Of a stretch of 64,000 nt of DNA, positions 8,169 through 17,073 are shown piece after piece. Below the pieces are notes generated by a model. That model saw only the letters and a list, made by a program, of their open reading frames with translations. It made no database searches and was not told the DNA's origin. Numbering within the stretch: the stretch's first letter is position 1; every line of letters begins with the position of its first letter. The DNA comes from Paenibacillus sinopodophylli (lineage in GTDB: Bacteria > Bacillota > Bacilli > Paenibacillales > Paenibacillaceae): contig NZ_VDBO01000005.1 in NCBI RefSeq assembly GCF_005930355.1, positions 62,001-126,000 of the forward strand, given 5' to 3'. The translations under genes and the position numbers were made by a program.

Positions 8169-9710
8169 TTATCGCTGATCCGCAGAGGCTGCTTCAAGCC
8201 TGCTTGTGTAATCATGGGTTTCGGATGCTTCTTCAATCGCATGAAACGCCCAGTGCGTAGCGGGAACATCGCTCCAGGATGGCTGGATCCAGCTCTCCCC
8301 GCTTCGATGCAGGATAACGTTAATGGTTGTAACGGCTTCTGCGCGTGTCAGTGGTCGATCGGGACGGAAGGTACCGTCAGGATAACCGGACACGAGCTTC
8401 TCTTGCAGGAGAGCTCCAATCGCCGACTGTGCCCAATGATTGGCAGTGTCTGAGAAGAAGGATTCTGTCCCGCCAGACAGACCCTGCCAACGGCTGACAA
8501 TCGCCGAGAATTCTGCTCTGGTGACATAAGCTTTTGGTTTGAAGGTACCGCCTGGGTAACCCTTCATCAGACCTGTTGAAGCTGCGTACTTCACGGCTTC
8601 ATCCGACCAGTACTGGTGTGTCAGATCGGACAATGCCGCCTCCGAAGTTCCTGTCTGCGTTTCCCCTTGTGCCTTCAGGCGGTATAGAACAGCCGCTAAT
8701 TCATCGCGGGTCATTCCTTGATCAGGCCTGAATGTACCGTCGGGATAACCTAGCATATAGGCATCATGCTGGGAAACAACGAGTGGTCCTTCCAGCTTAA
8801 GAATCGTAAATGTACTGAACTTGTTAATGCCAAATGCTAGGCCTGGTAATCCCTTCTTGAACTCGACTGCTTCCGGCTTGACCAGTTCGCGGTCACCATC
8901 GCTGTGCTCAATGAAAATTGCCAGTTCTGCTAGGTAGGCATCCCGTGCCTTCTCATCGGCAGGCAGCTCGACGCCGAGCAACGGAAGCACAAGCTTGACT
9001 GCACGGCTAGTCAGATTCGTTTCAATGGTCATCGGGCGAGCTACAACCTGAATGTTCTCGTCAGAAACAGCCTCTCTGACAACCCGTTCGGCTCTTGCAC
9101 GTTCCTCCACCTCAGCACGCTGAGAGGAATCTTTGATCGGAACGAGCCGGAAGAATAGATCCTCTGTCACATTGGTCAGGGATGCATTAGGAATCGTAAT
9201 TGAAGCATTGTCAGAGAAAATTTCAAGATCCATGCCGCCCTTAGACAATAAGTCCAAGGCGGTCCTCGGAATTTGAAGCAACAGTTCTGAGACTTTATCT
9301 TCACTGTCAGGGATAACAATTCTTGCTGTTGTCCGCCCTGCAGCCTTCGCTCCTGCAACACTTTCCGCTGCCTGCTGATCACCAAAAGTAACTTGATCGG
9401 TTATGCGGCCGGAAGCATCCTTCGTCCGCCGGATGGTCGCAGCGGCGATGGTCGTACCATCGCCGTTATCTACGATAATCGTCAACTGTTCGCTCCCGTC
9501 ACTAGAGCCAGCTGTACTTTGGGGTCTAGGTGTAGCTATCGGTGTCGGCGTAGACTGAGAAACTGTAAAGGACATGTCCAGCTCGTTTGAAATGACAGCG
9601 TTCAAATTGATAGGACGGTTATCGTCAGATGCCAATACCGTAGAGGCCCAGACAATCAGCAGGATAACAAGTATGGAGACGGTATAAAGTGTAGTCTTTG
9701 TTCTTTTCAT
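8169..9710 (-). CDS. Secreted SLH-domain protein
   Basis: The 513-residue protein starts with a signal or anchor segment (about 5-27). A Thr/Pro/Ser linker follows (about 55-72), then a beta-rich region of about 230 residues that includes an FGINKFSTFTIL motif, common just before SLH repeats in Paenibacillus wall proteins. Three SLH repeats follow (about 315-500), marked by GYPDGTFRPDQGMTRDE, GYPGGTFKPKAYVTRAE and GYPDGTFRPDRPLTRAE. The C-terminus breaks from the SLH pattern after WAFHAIEEA. It lies 30 bases downstream of the secreted protein gene at 9741-10709, and both mature N-termini share a hydrophobic motif (ISNELDMSF versus IGNELQAEF). The two are probably made together and may assemble together. 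Confidence 0.9.
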   Translation of the reverse strand: MKRTKTTLYTVSILVILLIVWASTVLASDDNRPINLNAVISNELDMSFTVSQSTPTPIATPRPQSTAGSSDGSEQLTIIVDNGDGTTIAAATIRRTKDASGRITDQVTFGDQQAAESVAGAKAAGRTTARIVIPDSEDKVSELLLQIPRTALDLLSKGGMDLEIFSDNASITIPNASLTNVTEDLFFRLVPIKDSSQRAEVEERARAERVVREAVSDENIQVVARPMTIETNLTSRAVKLVLPLLGVELPADEKARDAYLAELAIFIEHSDGDRELVKPEAVEFKKGLPGLAFGINKFSTFTILKLEGPLVVSQHDAYMLGYPDGTFRPDQGMTRDELAAVLYRLKAQGETQTGTSEAALSDLTHQYWSDEAVKYAASTGLMKGYPGGTFKPKAYVTRAEFSAIVSRWQGLSGGTESFFSDTANHWAQSAIGALLQEKLVSGYPDGTFRPDRPLTRAEAVTTINVILHRSGESWIQPSWSDVPATHWAFHAIEEASETHDYTSRLEAASADQR

Positions 9711-9740
9711 TGCTCACCATTCCAATCTTGTATCATTCCA

Positions 9741-10709
9741 TTAGCTCGGTGCAACGACCGTGTAGCGCACGTTCGCTTCATCACTGAACGAATAAGCGGT
9801 TCCATCCCCATCTTGATCATACTTGAACGTGATTTGAGAATTAGGCACCATCGAATACGTAGGATAGTTCAAACGAAGCACGCTCAAGCGATCTCCTGCT
9901 TCCATATCAACTGGAATGGTAAAGGTATGGGTTGCTGCGTCGTAATACTCTTCAAGCAGAGCGATGCGTTTCTTATCTGTAGCCAGGAATCCGTCAATTT
10001 CGCCATCACTGAAGTTTGGTGTCATTTCACCTAGATTAACAACCAGTGTACCTGTTGTTGCTGTAGTCAGCGTGTTCGAACTCAAATACAAAATCATATC
10101 TCTATGCTGAGCAGGGTCATCCTTTTGCAGGGATCCGCTTACGCTGGACTTCTCAGGCCCTGGAGTCTCATCAACAGCCAGCAGGCTTGCTGTAAACGGA
10201 GTATTAGGCAGCGAGACAGCTTTAAACGTTATATCGAAGGCATCAGTTAGTGCTGATGAATCAGAATCGACTTCAAGCCCCTGCTTGATTAAGTAATAGG
10301 TATTGCTGCCATCTACAAATGAATTTACATCATTTCCATCCACACTTAGTGAATCTACTGCAGAAGCATAGCTTGTCGGGATTTTAAGCAGTACGCTGAC
10401 CGTCAGGTCGTCGTCATTTTCTACTCCAGGACTTACATAATAAGTGACTTCCTTCTCTACATCCTTGCTCATATTAAAGGTTTGTTTATCCAACTGCAGT
10501 GCCGCCGAATCCCATGATAGAACAACAGTATCCTCTGCATCCACGTCTGCTGTTACTTGAAACTCCGCCTGTAGCTCATTACCAATCTGATTGTCCAGTA
10601 GACTGCTGGCGCCGCCGGCATAGGCGGACGGAGCTGCGCTCACTGCTAAACAAGCCGATAATGCAACGCTTGCGTATAGCATTTTACGTGTTCTCTTCAT
10701 TTCTTGCAT
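9741..10709 (-). CDS. Secreted protein paired with the SLH protein, unknown function
   Basis: From MQEMKRTRK the protein has 322 residues, with a signal peptide cleaved near SAYA-GG. The body is beta-rich and acidic (repeated DDD, DSDSS and DQDGDG), consistent with a wall-associated beta-sandwich that may bind calcium. No known catalytic motif is visible. The open frame starts at 10817, but GAAGGGA precedes the ATG at 10709 and the signal peptide begins there. It follows the histidine kinase gene after 175 bases and precedes the SLH gene by 30 bases, all on the minus strand, so it may be an output of that two-component system. Confidence 0.82.
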   Translation of the reverse strand: MQEMKRTRKMLYASVALSACLAVSAAPSAYAGGASSLLDNQIGNELQAEFQVTADVDAEDTVVLSWDSAALQLDKQTFNMSKDVEKEVTYYVSPGVENDDDLTVSVLLKIPTSYASAVDSLSVDGNDVNSFVDGSNTYYLIKQGLEVDSDSSALTDAFDITFKAVSLPNTPFTASLLAVDETPGPEKSSVSGSLQKDDPAQHRDMILYLSSNTLTTATTGTLVVNLGEMTPNFSDGEIDGFLATDKKRIALLEEYYDAATHTFTIPVDMEAGDRLSVLRLNYPTYSMVPNSQITFKYDQDGDGTAYSFSDEANVRYTVVAPS

Positions 10710-10831
10710 GTTCGTCTCGTCCCTTCTAGTAGGTAAAATGAATCGGAATCGCAGGGAATAGACAGTATTCGACGGAATCCCCTTTTTTTCGATTGCATTT
10801 ATTGTATCACCCGTCAAAATTGGTCCGTAAC

Positions 10832-10848
10832 GCCTATTTTTAATAGGC
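10832..10848. promoter_or_regulatory. Perfect palindrome upstream of the secreted protein pair
   Basis: GCCTATTTTTAATAGGC is an exact 17-base inverted repeat in the 175-bp gap between the kinase gene and the secreted protein gene. It lacks a T run, so it is more likely an operator than a terminator. No second copy was noticed in the window. Confidence 0.4.
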
Positions 10849-10884
10849 CCTTAGGTAATAGAAGAGACGAAAAGAAATGCTGTT

Positions 10885-12216
10885 TTATTTGCGGAGATAA
10901 AGGTAAAAGCTGGTTCCAAGACCGGGCTCGCTCTCTACACGAATAGAGCCGTCATGCTTCATCATCACATTCTTGCAATAGTAAAGCCCAAGCCCATAAT
11001 GGGTAGTCATCTTTTTCGTGGAATAGAAGGGATCAAATATATACGGCAGCTCTGCCTTAGCTATTCCTTTTCCCATATCGTGGATGGAAATGATCACTTC
11101 CCGGGTTGTCTCCGCCAGTTGAACGGTAATCTGGCCCTGCTGACTCATCGCCTCCGCTGCATTATTAAGTAAATTCGTCATCACTTCTTTGAGATGAACT
11201 GAATCGAAGTACACCTCCTGAACGGGCTCCAGCGTACGCAGGAGGACAAGCTCCGGCGGACACACACTCTCGAAGCCCTTTAGGGAGGATTCTATGACGT
11301 GCAGAGGATTATCCTTCTGCATGTTCACTTTAATGGCCTGTATAAACTCGTTGAACTTGCCCATCATCGTCTGAACATGCTGTACGGATTCGGTGGCGGC
11401 TGTAATCATTCCGGCAGTTTCTCGGCTGCTGTCTGACAGTTGAGCTTCACCTTGAAGTTCCCGCTCAATCTGATGGAGCAGAATATCTATTTTGCCAATC
11501 TCATTCTTGATTGTGTGGTTTAGCAGATTGGAGCCGCCCTTTAAGACATGCAGTGATGCGTCGACCTTCATCATCTCAACCTTGAATCTTACTCCGAGTA
11601 TGCCTCTCGTCAAGCCAATTAGAATAAACAGCATCAGGAAGCCTGTACCAAACCAATGGTTATATTGAAACAGATCGATCCCCTGCATATAAAAGACATA
11701 GCTTGCGATAAGGTACAGAAGTGCTGGCAGAGCAAGCAAATTGGTAAGCAGCCGCTCGCTGCGTTTGAACGGATGTTTCTCATAGGTATTGGAAACAACA
11801 AGCTGAATTGCACTAAACCCTAGTGAAGAACAGATAAGCACGAGCATAGGCAGCTCATTCCTACCGGCATAATTGATAAGACGGCTAGGGGAAAGAGGTG
11901 TCATGACAAGCACAATCACAGCTGCTATAAAAAGAAGAATGCCGTACATCCGCTGCTGCCGCTTGTGCAGCAGACCTGAATATACGACACCAAACATTCC
12001 AAAGGTATAGGCAATAGCAGCATCGGACGCGGCATAGAGTGAGTTAATCCACACATCGTACCTTACTTCTGGATAAGCAGTGCCTACCAGATAGATCATA
12101 ACACTGCTGCTGGCTGCAAATAAGGCAATACTTAACCAGCGGAAAGAGGCGTCCCGCGGATTCAACCACAACACCACCGAAGCTATTAATAACGTAATGA
12201 CCAGAGCAATAATCAT
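10885..12216 (-). CDS. Membrane sensor histidine kinase
   Basis: The 443-residue protein begins with about 210 residues of hydrophobic segments (about seven helices, no large extracellular loop), which suggests a membrane-embedded sensor. The phospho-acceptor is probably H234 in NHTIKNEIGKID. The HATPase_c domain shows the N box (NLLNNAAEAM), G1 (DMGKGI), F box (FDPFYSTKK) and G2 (YGLGLYYCKN). The start overlaps the response regulator stop by 4 bases, so the two are translationally coupled. Two secreted wall-protein genes follow on the same strand, which points to an envelope-related stimulus or output. This is inference from gene order. Confidence 0.92.
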   Translation of the reverse strand: MIIALVITLLIASVVLWLNPRDASFRWLSIALFAASSSVMIYLVGTAYPEVRYDVWINSLYAASDAAIAYTFGMFGVVYSGLLHKRQQRMYGILLFIAAVIVLVMTPLSPSRLINYAGRNELPMLVLICSSLGFSAIQLVVSNTYEKHPFKRSERLLTNLLALPALLYLIASYVFYMQGIDLFQYNHWFGTGFLMLFILIGLTRGILGVRFKVEMMKVDASLHVLKGGSNLLNHTIKNEIGKIDILLHQIERELQGEAQLSDSSRETAGMITAATESVQHVQTMMGKFNEFIQAIKVNMQKDNPLHVIESSLKGFESVCPPELVLLRTLEPVQEVYFDSVHLKEVMTNLLNNAAEAMSQQGQITVQLAETTREVIISIHDMGKGIAKAELPYIFDPFYSTKKMTTHYGLGLYYCKNVMMKHDGSIRVESEPGLGTSFYLYLRK

Positions 12217-12851
12217 CGTTCAAGCTCCCGTTCGGTCAACCCTCTGCTCTTAATGATCCGAACGACATCTTTCAGTGATTTGGAGTTGAACTTGCGGAGA
12301 ATGCTCGTAATTTGATTCTTCAGCGTTCCTTCCGACTTGCTGAGTGAGACCATCATCGACTGACGGCCGTTGCCCGCTTCGCTGAGCGATATGATTTCTC
12401 TTTCTGCAACAGTTAGGCGGTTATACTGTTCGCTTTCCTTAATCCGTAAAAATTCCTTGATCAGAATAGATTGCGGTGAACGGGAGCGCGATGCTTCCCG
12501 GATGGTTTCGGGGATTTTTCGGAAATCAGTTTTACTTATATATTGAACTGCGCCTGCAGTAAAAGCATCCAGAATAATGCGTTCATCATCAAGTGAAGTA
12601 AGCATAATAACCTTGGCTTCATGTCCGATCAGATTAAGTTCAAGTGTAGCCTGGAGTCCGTCCAGATGGTTATGGGTCAGGTTGATGTCCATTAGAACAA
12701 TATCAACCTCGTTGCTTGTACAAAAGGCAAGGGCACTTTCCTTGGTATCAGTGGAATGAACGACCTGTAGATCGGATTCACTGTTCAGAAACCTGGTCAG
12801 CATACTTCTCCATATCGCATCATCTTCGACAATCAGAATTCGGATCTTCAT
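12213..12851 (-). CDS. NarL/LuxR-type response regulator
   Basis: The 212-residue protein has a receiver domain (about 1-122) with the acidic pair D10/D11, phospho-acceptor D55 (DIVLMDINL), the switch Thr/Ser in IMLTS, and the conserved Lys in YISKTD. A GerE/LuxR-like helix-turn-helix follows (about 145-200). It is divergent: the usual recognition helix is replaced by SMMVSLSKSEGTLKNQITSIL, so target specificity may differ from typical NarL members. It is the first gene of the regulator-kinase pair and probably of the four-gene minus-strand run. Confidence 0.9.
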   Translation of the reverse strand: MKIRILIVEDDAIWRSMLTRFLNSESDLQVVHSTDTKESALAFCTSNEVDIVLMDINLTHNHLDGLQATLELNLIGHEAKVIMLTSLDDERIILDAFTAGAVQYISKTDFRKIPETIREASRSRSPQSILIKEFLRIKESEQYNRLTVAEREIISLSEAGNGRQSMMVSLSKSEGTLKNQITSILRKFNSKSLKDVVRIIKSRGLTERELER

Positions 12852-13197
12852 GGATTTCCCCTTCGAGAGAAAGAATAGCGGAGCCCTACTATTTTACTAT
12901 GTAAATAGAAGGATAGTAAATCATTTGACAGGGGATATTGCCGACAATTTCAACTGTATTAATAGTATTCATATTCAGAATAAGGTAAGGGGGCTTATAT
13001 GTAGGGAGGGAATCCCTGAATAGAGGAAATTATACATTTTTTTAACCATGAACGGATTCGAAGAACATTAAAGAAGCTGACACCGGTAGAGTACCGACGC
13101 CAGCTTTCAGCTTAGAGCCTTTTCAATATATACAAAAATAGGGCTTGACCCGTTACACTCGATCTTTATATTTCATCCATTCAAATCCTTTAGCCGC
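12852..13197. other. 346-bp intergenic region
   Basis: No gene is visible. It contains the minus-strand promoter of the response regulator on the left. On the right is an imperfect hairpin at 13076-13104 (GCTG...CGGT pairing with ACCG...CAGC, internal mismatches) followed on the minus strand by a T-rich stretch. This hairpin is a plausible terminator for the lipoprotein gene at 13198. Confidence 0.4.
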
Positions 13198-14169
13198 TTA
13201 TGGCAGCAAAGCTTTGGTTACATCCTCCACCACGGCTAGATTCGCCATATAGGCTGAATTGATCCAGTGGCCGGAGGATACATGATGAACGCGATTGTTT
13301 TTAACGGCAGGCAGTGTTGCCCATAGTGGCAGGCTGCCGAGCAGCACGCGCACCTGTTCTTTGGTTTGTCCTTCTGGCGTAATGATGAACAGCTCGTCTG
13401 CATCAAGTTCAGGTATCTTCTCGAACGATATCGATCCGAAGTTGTCAGGCGTCACCTTAGACAGTTCATGTGCTTGCAATCCAAGTTCGCCGTATAGCAG
13501 CTTACCAGACAAGAAGTCGCTCCCCACAAGATAGAGTTCCTTTTCCGCTGGCCATACGATCGCAATCGACTTGCCCTCAGCTGATTTCGACAATTGCTCC
13601 TTCGTGTCGGAAATTTTAGCTTCGTATTCGGTCAGTTTCTGATCTGCGACATCTTCTTTGCCCAGTAGTTCGGCAACCTTGCGTAATTGCGCTCTCCAAT
13701 CAGATGTCTCTCCATTGAACAAGTAAGTCGGAGCAATCTTGGCAATCGTCTCATAGCTCTCGATTGGAAGGAAGTGTGAGCTGATCATGATAAGATCGGG
13801 CTCGAAGCTCAGTGCAGCTTCGGGGGAGAGGCCGCCCATCAGCTCGATCGTAGGCAGATCAGCCAGCCATGGCTCGAGATGCTCCTGTACCGTGCCGGCT
13901 GCCGCATATTTGGCTACAGGCGTTACGCCCAGCGTGACTAGCGCATCTTCCATATAAGGAGCGAGAATCCGCTCAGGGGATTCAATCTCGAGCGGATGGT
14001 CATAATCGTCGGTGACGCTAAGCGCGACCGATGTAGCGGAAGGCGATTCGGATGCGGCAGGCGAAGCCGAAGGCGCGATATTCGTACTGTTGGAATTGCC
14101 GCAAGCACTAAGCAACAATACAGTGAATATCATCATTATAAGCGTGTATTTTCTAGCGTACTTCTTCAT
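13198..14169 (-). CDS. FecB-type siderophore-binding lipoprotein
   Basis: From the ATG at 14169 the protein has 323 residues, with a lipoprotein signal (LLLSACGNS) and a Ser/Pro/Ala linker. Two lobes of the TroA/FecB fold follow: DDYDHPLEIESPERILAP at the start of lobe 1, LSPEAALSFEPDLIMIS in its middle, and the GSISFEKIPELDADELFII region of lobe 2. Such lipoproteins deliver ferric siderophores to FecCD permeases. The upstream frame from 14217 has no ribosome binding site, while AAGGGGAAGAG precedes 14169. A Fur box and a pair of direct repeats shared with the esterase promoter lie just upstream, so expression is probably iron-repressed and activated by the AraC protein. No permease or ATPase gene is adjacent. 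Confidence 0.93.
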   Translation of the reverse strand: MKKYARKYTLIMMIFTVLLLSACGNSNSTNIAPSASPAASESPSATSVALSVTDDYDHPLEIESPERILAPYMEDALVTLGVTPVAKYAAAGTVQEHLEPWLADLPTIELMGGLSPEAALSFEPDLIMISSHFLPIESYETIAKIAPTYLFNGETSDWRAQLRKVAELLGKEDVADQKLTEYEAKISDTKEQLSKSAEGKSIAIVWPAEKELYLVGSDFLSGKLLYGELGLQAHELSKVTPDNFGSISFEKIPELDADELFIITPEGQTKEQVRVLLGSLPLWATLPAVKNNRVHHVSSGHWINSAYMANLAVVEDVTKALLP

Positions 14170-14201
14170 AGTAGGTTTCTCTTCCCCTTTAGCACATGTT
14201 T

Positions 14202-14220
14202 TGATAATGATTTTCATTAT
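14202..14220 (-). promoter_or_regulatory. Fur box
   Basis: TGATAATGATTTTCATTAT closely matches the 19-bp Fur consensus (GATAATGATAATCATTATC) and lies 33-51 bases before the start of the siderophore-binding lipoprotein gene. Confidence 0.85.
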
Positions 14221-14256
14221 TATTTACATTATGCCAAAGAGTTTGTTTTCTGCAAA

Positions 14257-14300
14257 TGGACAATTACCGAACCAGAGGTGGATAATTACCAAACAGAAGG
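14257..14300 (-). promoter_or_regulatory. 22-bp direct repeat pair, probable AraC operator (copy A)
   Basis: Two tandem units start at 14257 and 14279: TGGACAATTACCGAACCAGA and TGGATAATTACCAAACAGAA on the plus strand. The same motif pair with the same 22-bp spacing occurs at 15995 in front of the esterase gene. Copy A lies between the esterase stop and the lipoprotein start, just upstream of the Fur box. AraC activators usually bind two tandem sites about two helix turns apart, and the araC gene is two genes away. Confidence 0.75.
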
Positions 14301-14307
14301 GGGTTAC

Positions 14308-15963
14308 TTAACGAGCATTATGGAAGATGAGCTTAAATATTTTGCTGATCATAGGGTGGATGACCGACAAATGCTCTTCCCCTTCGATCAGCATATACGA
14401 CAGATTCAATCCTCGATTCTCATACGGCTGTAATCTCTGATAGAGCAGCGTCGCATTCTCGATCATGGACGGATCCTCTTCAGATCCGATTGCGATAATA
14501 AGCTCAGCTTGGATTTCTCTTCGTACGAGCCTCTCCTCGAATGCTGGAAGCCTGCGCAGCAAATCGTAATCGTTCCAATAAATCGAAGGACTTCCTGCGA
14601 TAAACGTACGGAAGGGCGAGGGGCGATTGAACAGCGCATACAAGGAGAACAGACCTCCCAGCGAATGGCCGAATAATGACTGCCTGGTTACATCAACCGG
14701 ATAACGACTTTGAATGAATGGCAAAAGCTCCTCCTCAAGGAATGTCAGGAAGAAATCCGCGCCGCCTGTTGGGGGCCAAACCATACCATCGGAACGCACA
14801 TCTGATTCCGGAGTCTCGACGGTGAAATCGTATAACCTGCGCCCGTAGACGAACGGCTCATCCGAATCGTAGCCGATTGCTACAATTAACCCTGGCGTGA
14901 GTCCGTGGGGATGCCAAGACTGCATTCGCAACGCTTCAGTCATAGAGCCGAAATGAGCGTTGCCGTCCAGTGCGTATAATACGGGGTAGCCTTCGGCTGG
15001 AGGCGATCTCATCGGTTCCGAGACGAGAATACGATAGCTGAGCCCCGTGCGTTCTGCCCGCAGTATGAACGTTTCTGTTCGAGGAATCTCATAGGTCGAA
15101 GTAGTGGTAACGCTGTTCTCCGCCTTAGCCCGGGATGGTATGGGAGGCCTTTCCGCTTCTTGTCCGTAGAACGCAAGGAGCACTTGTGGGAATTGCCTGA
15201 CGATGAATAGCGTATCATCCGTTCCTTCTTCGTCCAATTGGAAAGCTAGCCGGCTATCGGGAATTCCCTGCGCTTGCCAAAGCTTGCAAAGCTCGAGCGC
15301 ATGAACCACATTACGCGGAACAGTGCGATCATCCATTCCTTCCTGTGCTCCTACGGAGAGAAAGATCCGAAGATGATCGGAAAGTGCCGGCTGTTCGCGT
15401 AGGAATGCCATTAACCCAACATGTCCCAACGAAGGCGATAATAATCCGATATTACCGAATGCATCAGGCCTGGAGTACGCCGTAAATAAGGTGATTAAAC
15501 CTCCCATTGAACTGCCGATGATGGACGTGCGCTCGACATTCGGATCCGTACGGTAATGATTATCCAGATAAGGCTTAATGCGATCCGCTAGCTCATCGAC
15601 ATAAGCTCGACCTTTCCCGCAGAATACAAGTGACCCGGAGGGAGCCTCTGCGGGGGACCACGGACGATATTCCGCTTCCCTGTCGGGTGTCTCGACGCCT
15701 GCCAATATCAGTTCCGGCAGCCACCCTTCTAGAAACAAACGGTTCAGATGATTGGCACACTGCTTGAATAGTTCACCCCCGTCTTGCACATAGACGATAG
15801 GGTATCTCTTGTTTGAGGTGAAGTAGGATGGAGGCAAATAGAGGTTTATTCTCCGCTCTCCAATCGTTATACATTCCTTTTTTGTCATATAGCCAAGACC
15901 TGCTCTCTTCGTCCCAATCACCGGATCAACCTCGGCGATTTCGTGATCTTTACATGCTGACAC
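14308..15963 (-). CDS. Tandem-domain siderophore-type esterase (esterase D / Fes-like)
   Basis: The 551-residue soluble protein carries two alpha/beta-hydrolase domains of the esterase D (PF00756) type. Domain 1 (about 30-270) has the nucleophile elbow GSSMGG and domain 2 (about 290-550) has GHSLGG. Each has a YVQDGGE- or YALDGNA-like segment before it. IroE/Fes/BesA-type esterases hydrolyse tri-lactone siderophores to release iron. A fused pair is unusual, since the family is normally single-domain. The GTG start at 15963 has a poor ribosome binding site. The ATG at 15888 is an alternative start. It lies between the AraC regulator and the siderophore-binding lipoprotein. Confidence 0.88.
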   Translation of the reverse strand: MSACKDHEIAEVDPVIGTKRAGLGYMTKKECITIGERRINLYLPPSYFTSNKRYPIVYVQDGGELFKQCANHLNRLFLEGWLPELILAGVETPDREAEYRPWSPAEAPSGSLVFCGKGRAYVDELADRIKPYLDNHYRTDPNVERTSIIGSSMGGLITLFTAYSRPDAFGNIGLLSPSLGHVGLMAFLREQPALSDHLRIFLSVGAQEGMDDRTVPRNVVHALELCKLWQAQGIPDSRLAFQLDEEGTDDTLFIVRQFPQVLLAFYGQEAERPPIPSRAKAENSVTTTSTYEIPRTETFILRAERTGLSYRILVSEPMRSPPAEGYPVLYALDGNAHFGSMTEALRMQSWHPHGLTPGLIVAIGYDSDEPFVYGRRLYDFTVETPESDVRSDGMVWPPTGGADFFLTFLEEELLPFIQSRYPVDVTRQSLFGHSLGGLFSLYALFNRPSPFRTFIAGSPSIYWNDYDLLRRLPAFEERLVRREIQAELIIAIGSEEDPSMIENATLLYQRLQPYENRGLNLSYMLIEGEEHLSVIHPMISKIFKLIFHNAR

Positions 15964-15994
15964 CCATTATAAATAAACGTAGCGTATCCCAAAA

Positions 15995-16038
15995 TAGACG
16001 ATTATCGAAACAGATGTGGACGATTGCCCAAACGGCTG
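15995..16038 (-). promoter_or_regulatory. 22-bp direct repeat pair, probable AraC operator (copy B)
   Basis: Units start at 15995 (TAGACGATTATCGAAACAGA) and 16017 (TGGACGATTGCCCAAACGGC). They share the TGGACRATTRCC-RAAC core with copy A and keep the same 22-bp spacing. The pair spans the stop codon and last codons of the araC gene and ends 32 bases before the esterase start, where an activator would be expected to bind. Confidence 0.72.
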
Positions 16039-16856
16039 CGATACTCGCCTGGAGAACAGCCTTCGTATTTCTTAAACAATCTGCCGAAATAATGCGTATC
16101 CGAATAACCGACGCTTTCTGCGACTCGGACGATAGCATAATCGCTGGAGGCGAGCAATTGCTTGGCTCGATCCAGACGGTGGCGTATGAGATAGTCAATA
16201 GGGAACCGCCCCGTATATTTATTGAACAGATAGGAGAAACGTTTGGCTTTCATGCCGCAGCGTGCTGCAAGCGATTCGACGGAGTGATTCTCCATATAGA
16301 ACCTATGTATAAAAGCGATCATCCCATCAATTTCGCTGCGATTTTCTTGCACGCGTCCGGCTTGTGCGGTGGACAGCATCTCGTGAAGGATGCCGAAGAA
16401 TAGCTCCTTGCAGCGGATTAAAGCTATATCGCTCGGCGTGTTCCATGCTTGGTTAAGCAAGTAAAGCTTCTCCGCCATGACAGGATTGTCTCCATATTCC
16501 ATCAGATAACTCGTCATATGACAGGGGGTGTCACTTTCGCTCAGTGTCGCCGAATTTGGTGCCAAAAGTTCATAATGGACAAGCGCGTATTCTAGGTCTT
16601 CTTCCACGCAATGCCGCAAGCGCATGCCAGCCGCCCCGTTGACAGCCTTGCCTCCCTCGACGACGTAGACCATATCATCGAATTCAAACGTCGCTTTTCC
16701 TTTAATGGCGAACAGCAAGCCGGACACTGCGATCGGCTCATCAGCATCATTCTCCGGATAATAGACATTCGATTTCAGTACGCCGAGATACACGCGTTTA
16801 ATGACCAGTGCACCTTCAGCGAATTCTTTGGCGATCGCATTAAAGTCGATCTTCAC
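16002..16856 (-). CDS. AraC-family transcriptional regulator
   Basis: The 284-residue protein has an N-terminal cupin-like sensory half (about 1-150) and a C-terminal AraC double helix-turn-helix (about 190-280: SVESLAARCGMKAKRFSYLF and IVRVAESVGYSDTHYFGRLFKK, then GCSPGEYR). It heads the minus-strand iron module. Btr, an AraC-type activator of siderophore uptake in Bacillus, is a functional precedent, but Btr carries a FecB-like sensor domain whereas this protein has a cupin half. Tandem repeats in front of both downstream genes are its likely targets. No copy was seen in front of its own start. Confidence 0.92.
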   Translation of the reverse strand: MKIDFNAIAKEFAEGALVIKRVYLGVLKSNVYYPENDADEPIAVSGLLFAIKGKATFEFDDMVYVVEGGKAVNGAAGMRLRHCVEEDLEYALVHYELLAPNSATLSESDTPCHMTSYLMEYGDNPVMAEKLYLLNQAWNTPSDIALIRCKELFFGILHEMLSTAQAGRVQENRSEIDGMIAFIHRFYMENHSVESLAARCGMKAKRFSYLFNKYTGRFPIDYLIRHRLDRAKQLLASSDYAIVRVAESVGYSDTHYFGRLFKKYEGCSPGEYRSRLGNRPHLFR

Positions 16857-17073
16857 GTGTCATCCTCTTCTTTCCCATCAATTTCGTTTATTGTAGCAAA
16901 GTTTCTGTGGCTAGTGCATCTGCTCCTAGATGATAAGCACCATTTTGCTAGCAATACGATGTACAGACGAAGTATACATGGTTCTCCGTTTCCAACTAGG
17001 CCGAGGTACTAGACAAGCGCACTAGCAAACGTTAATAGATCTCATATGCTAGAGAAAGGGGGAGGTGGACATT

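Noticed and set aside
14012-14433. Plus-strand frames across the Fur box and lipoprotein start
   Set aside because: They overlap the signal peptide coding region and the operator repeats, and have no family resemblance.
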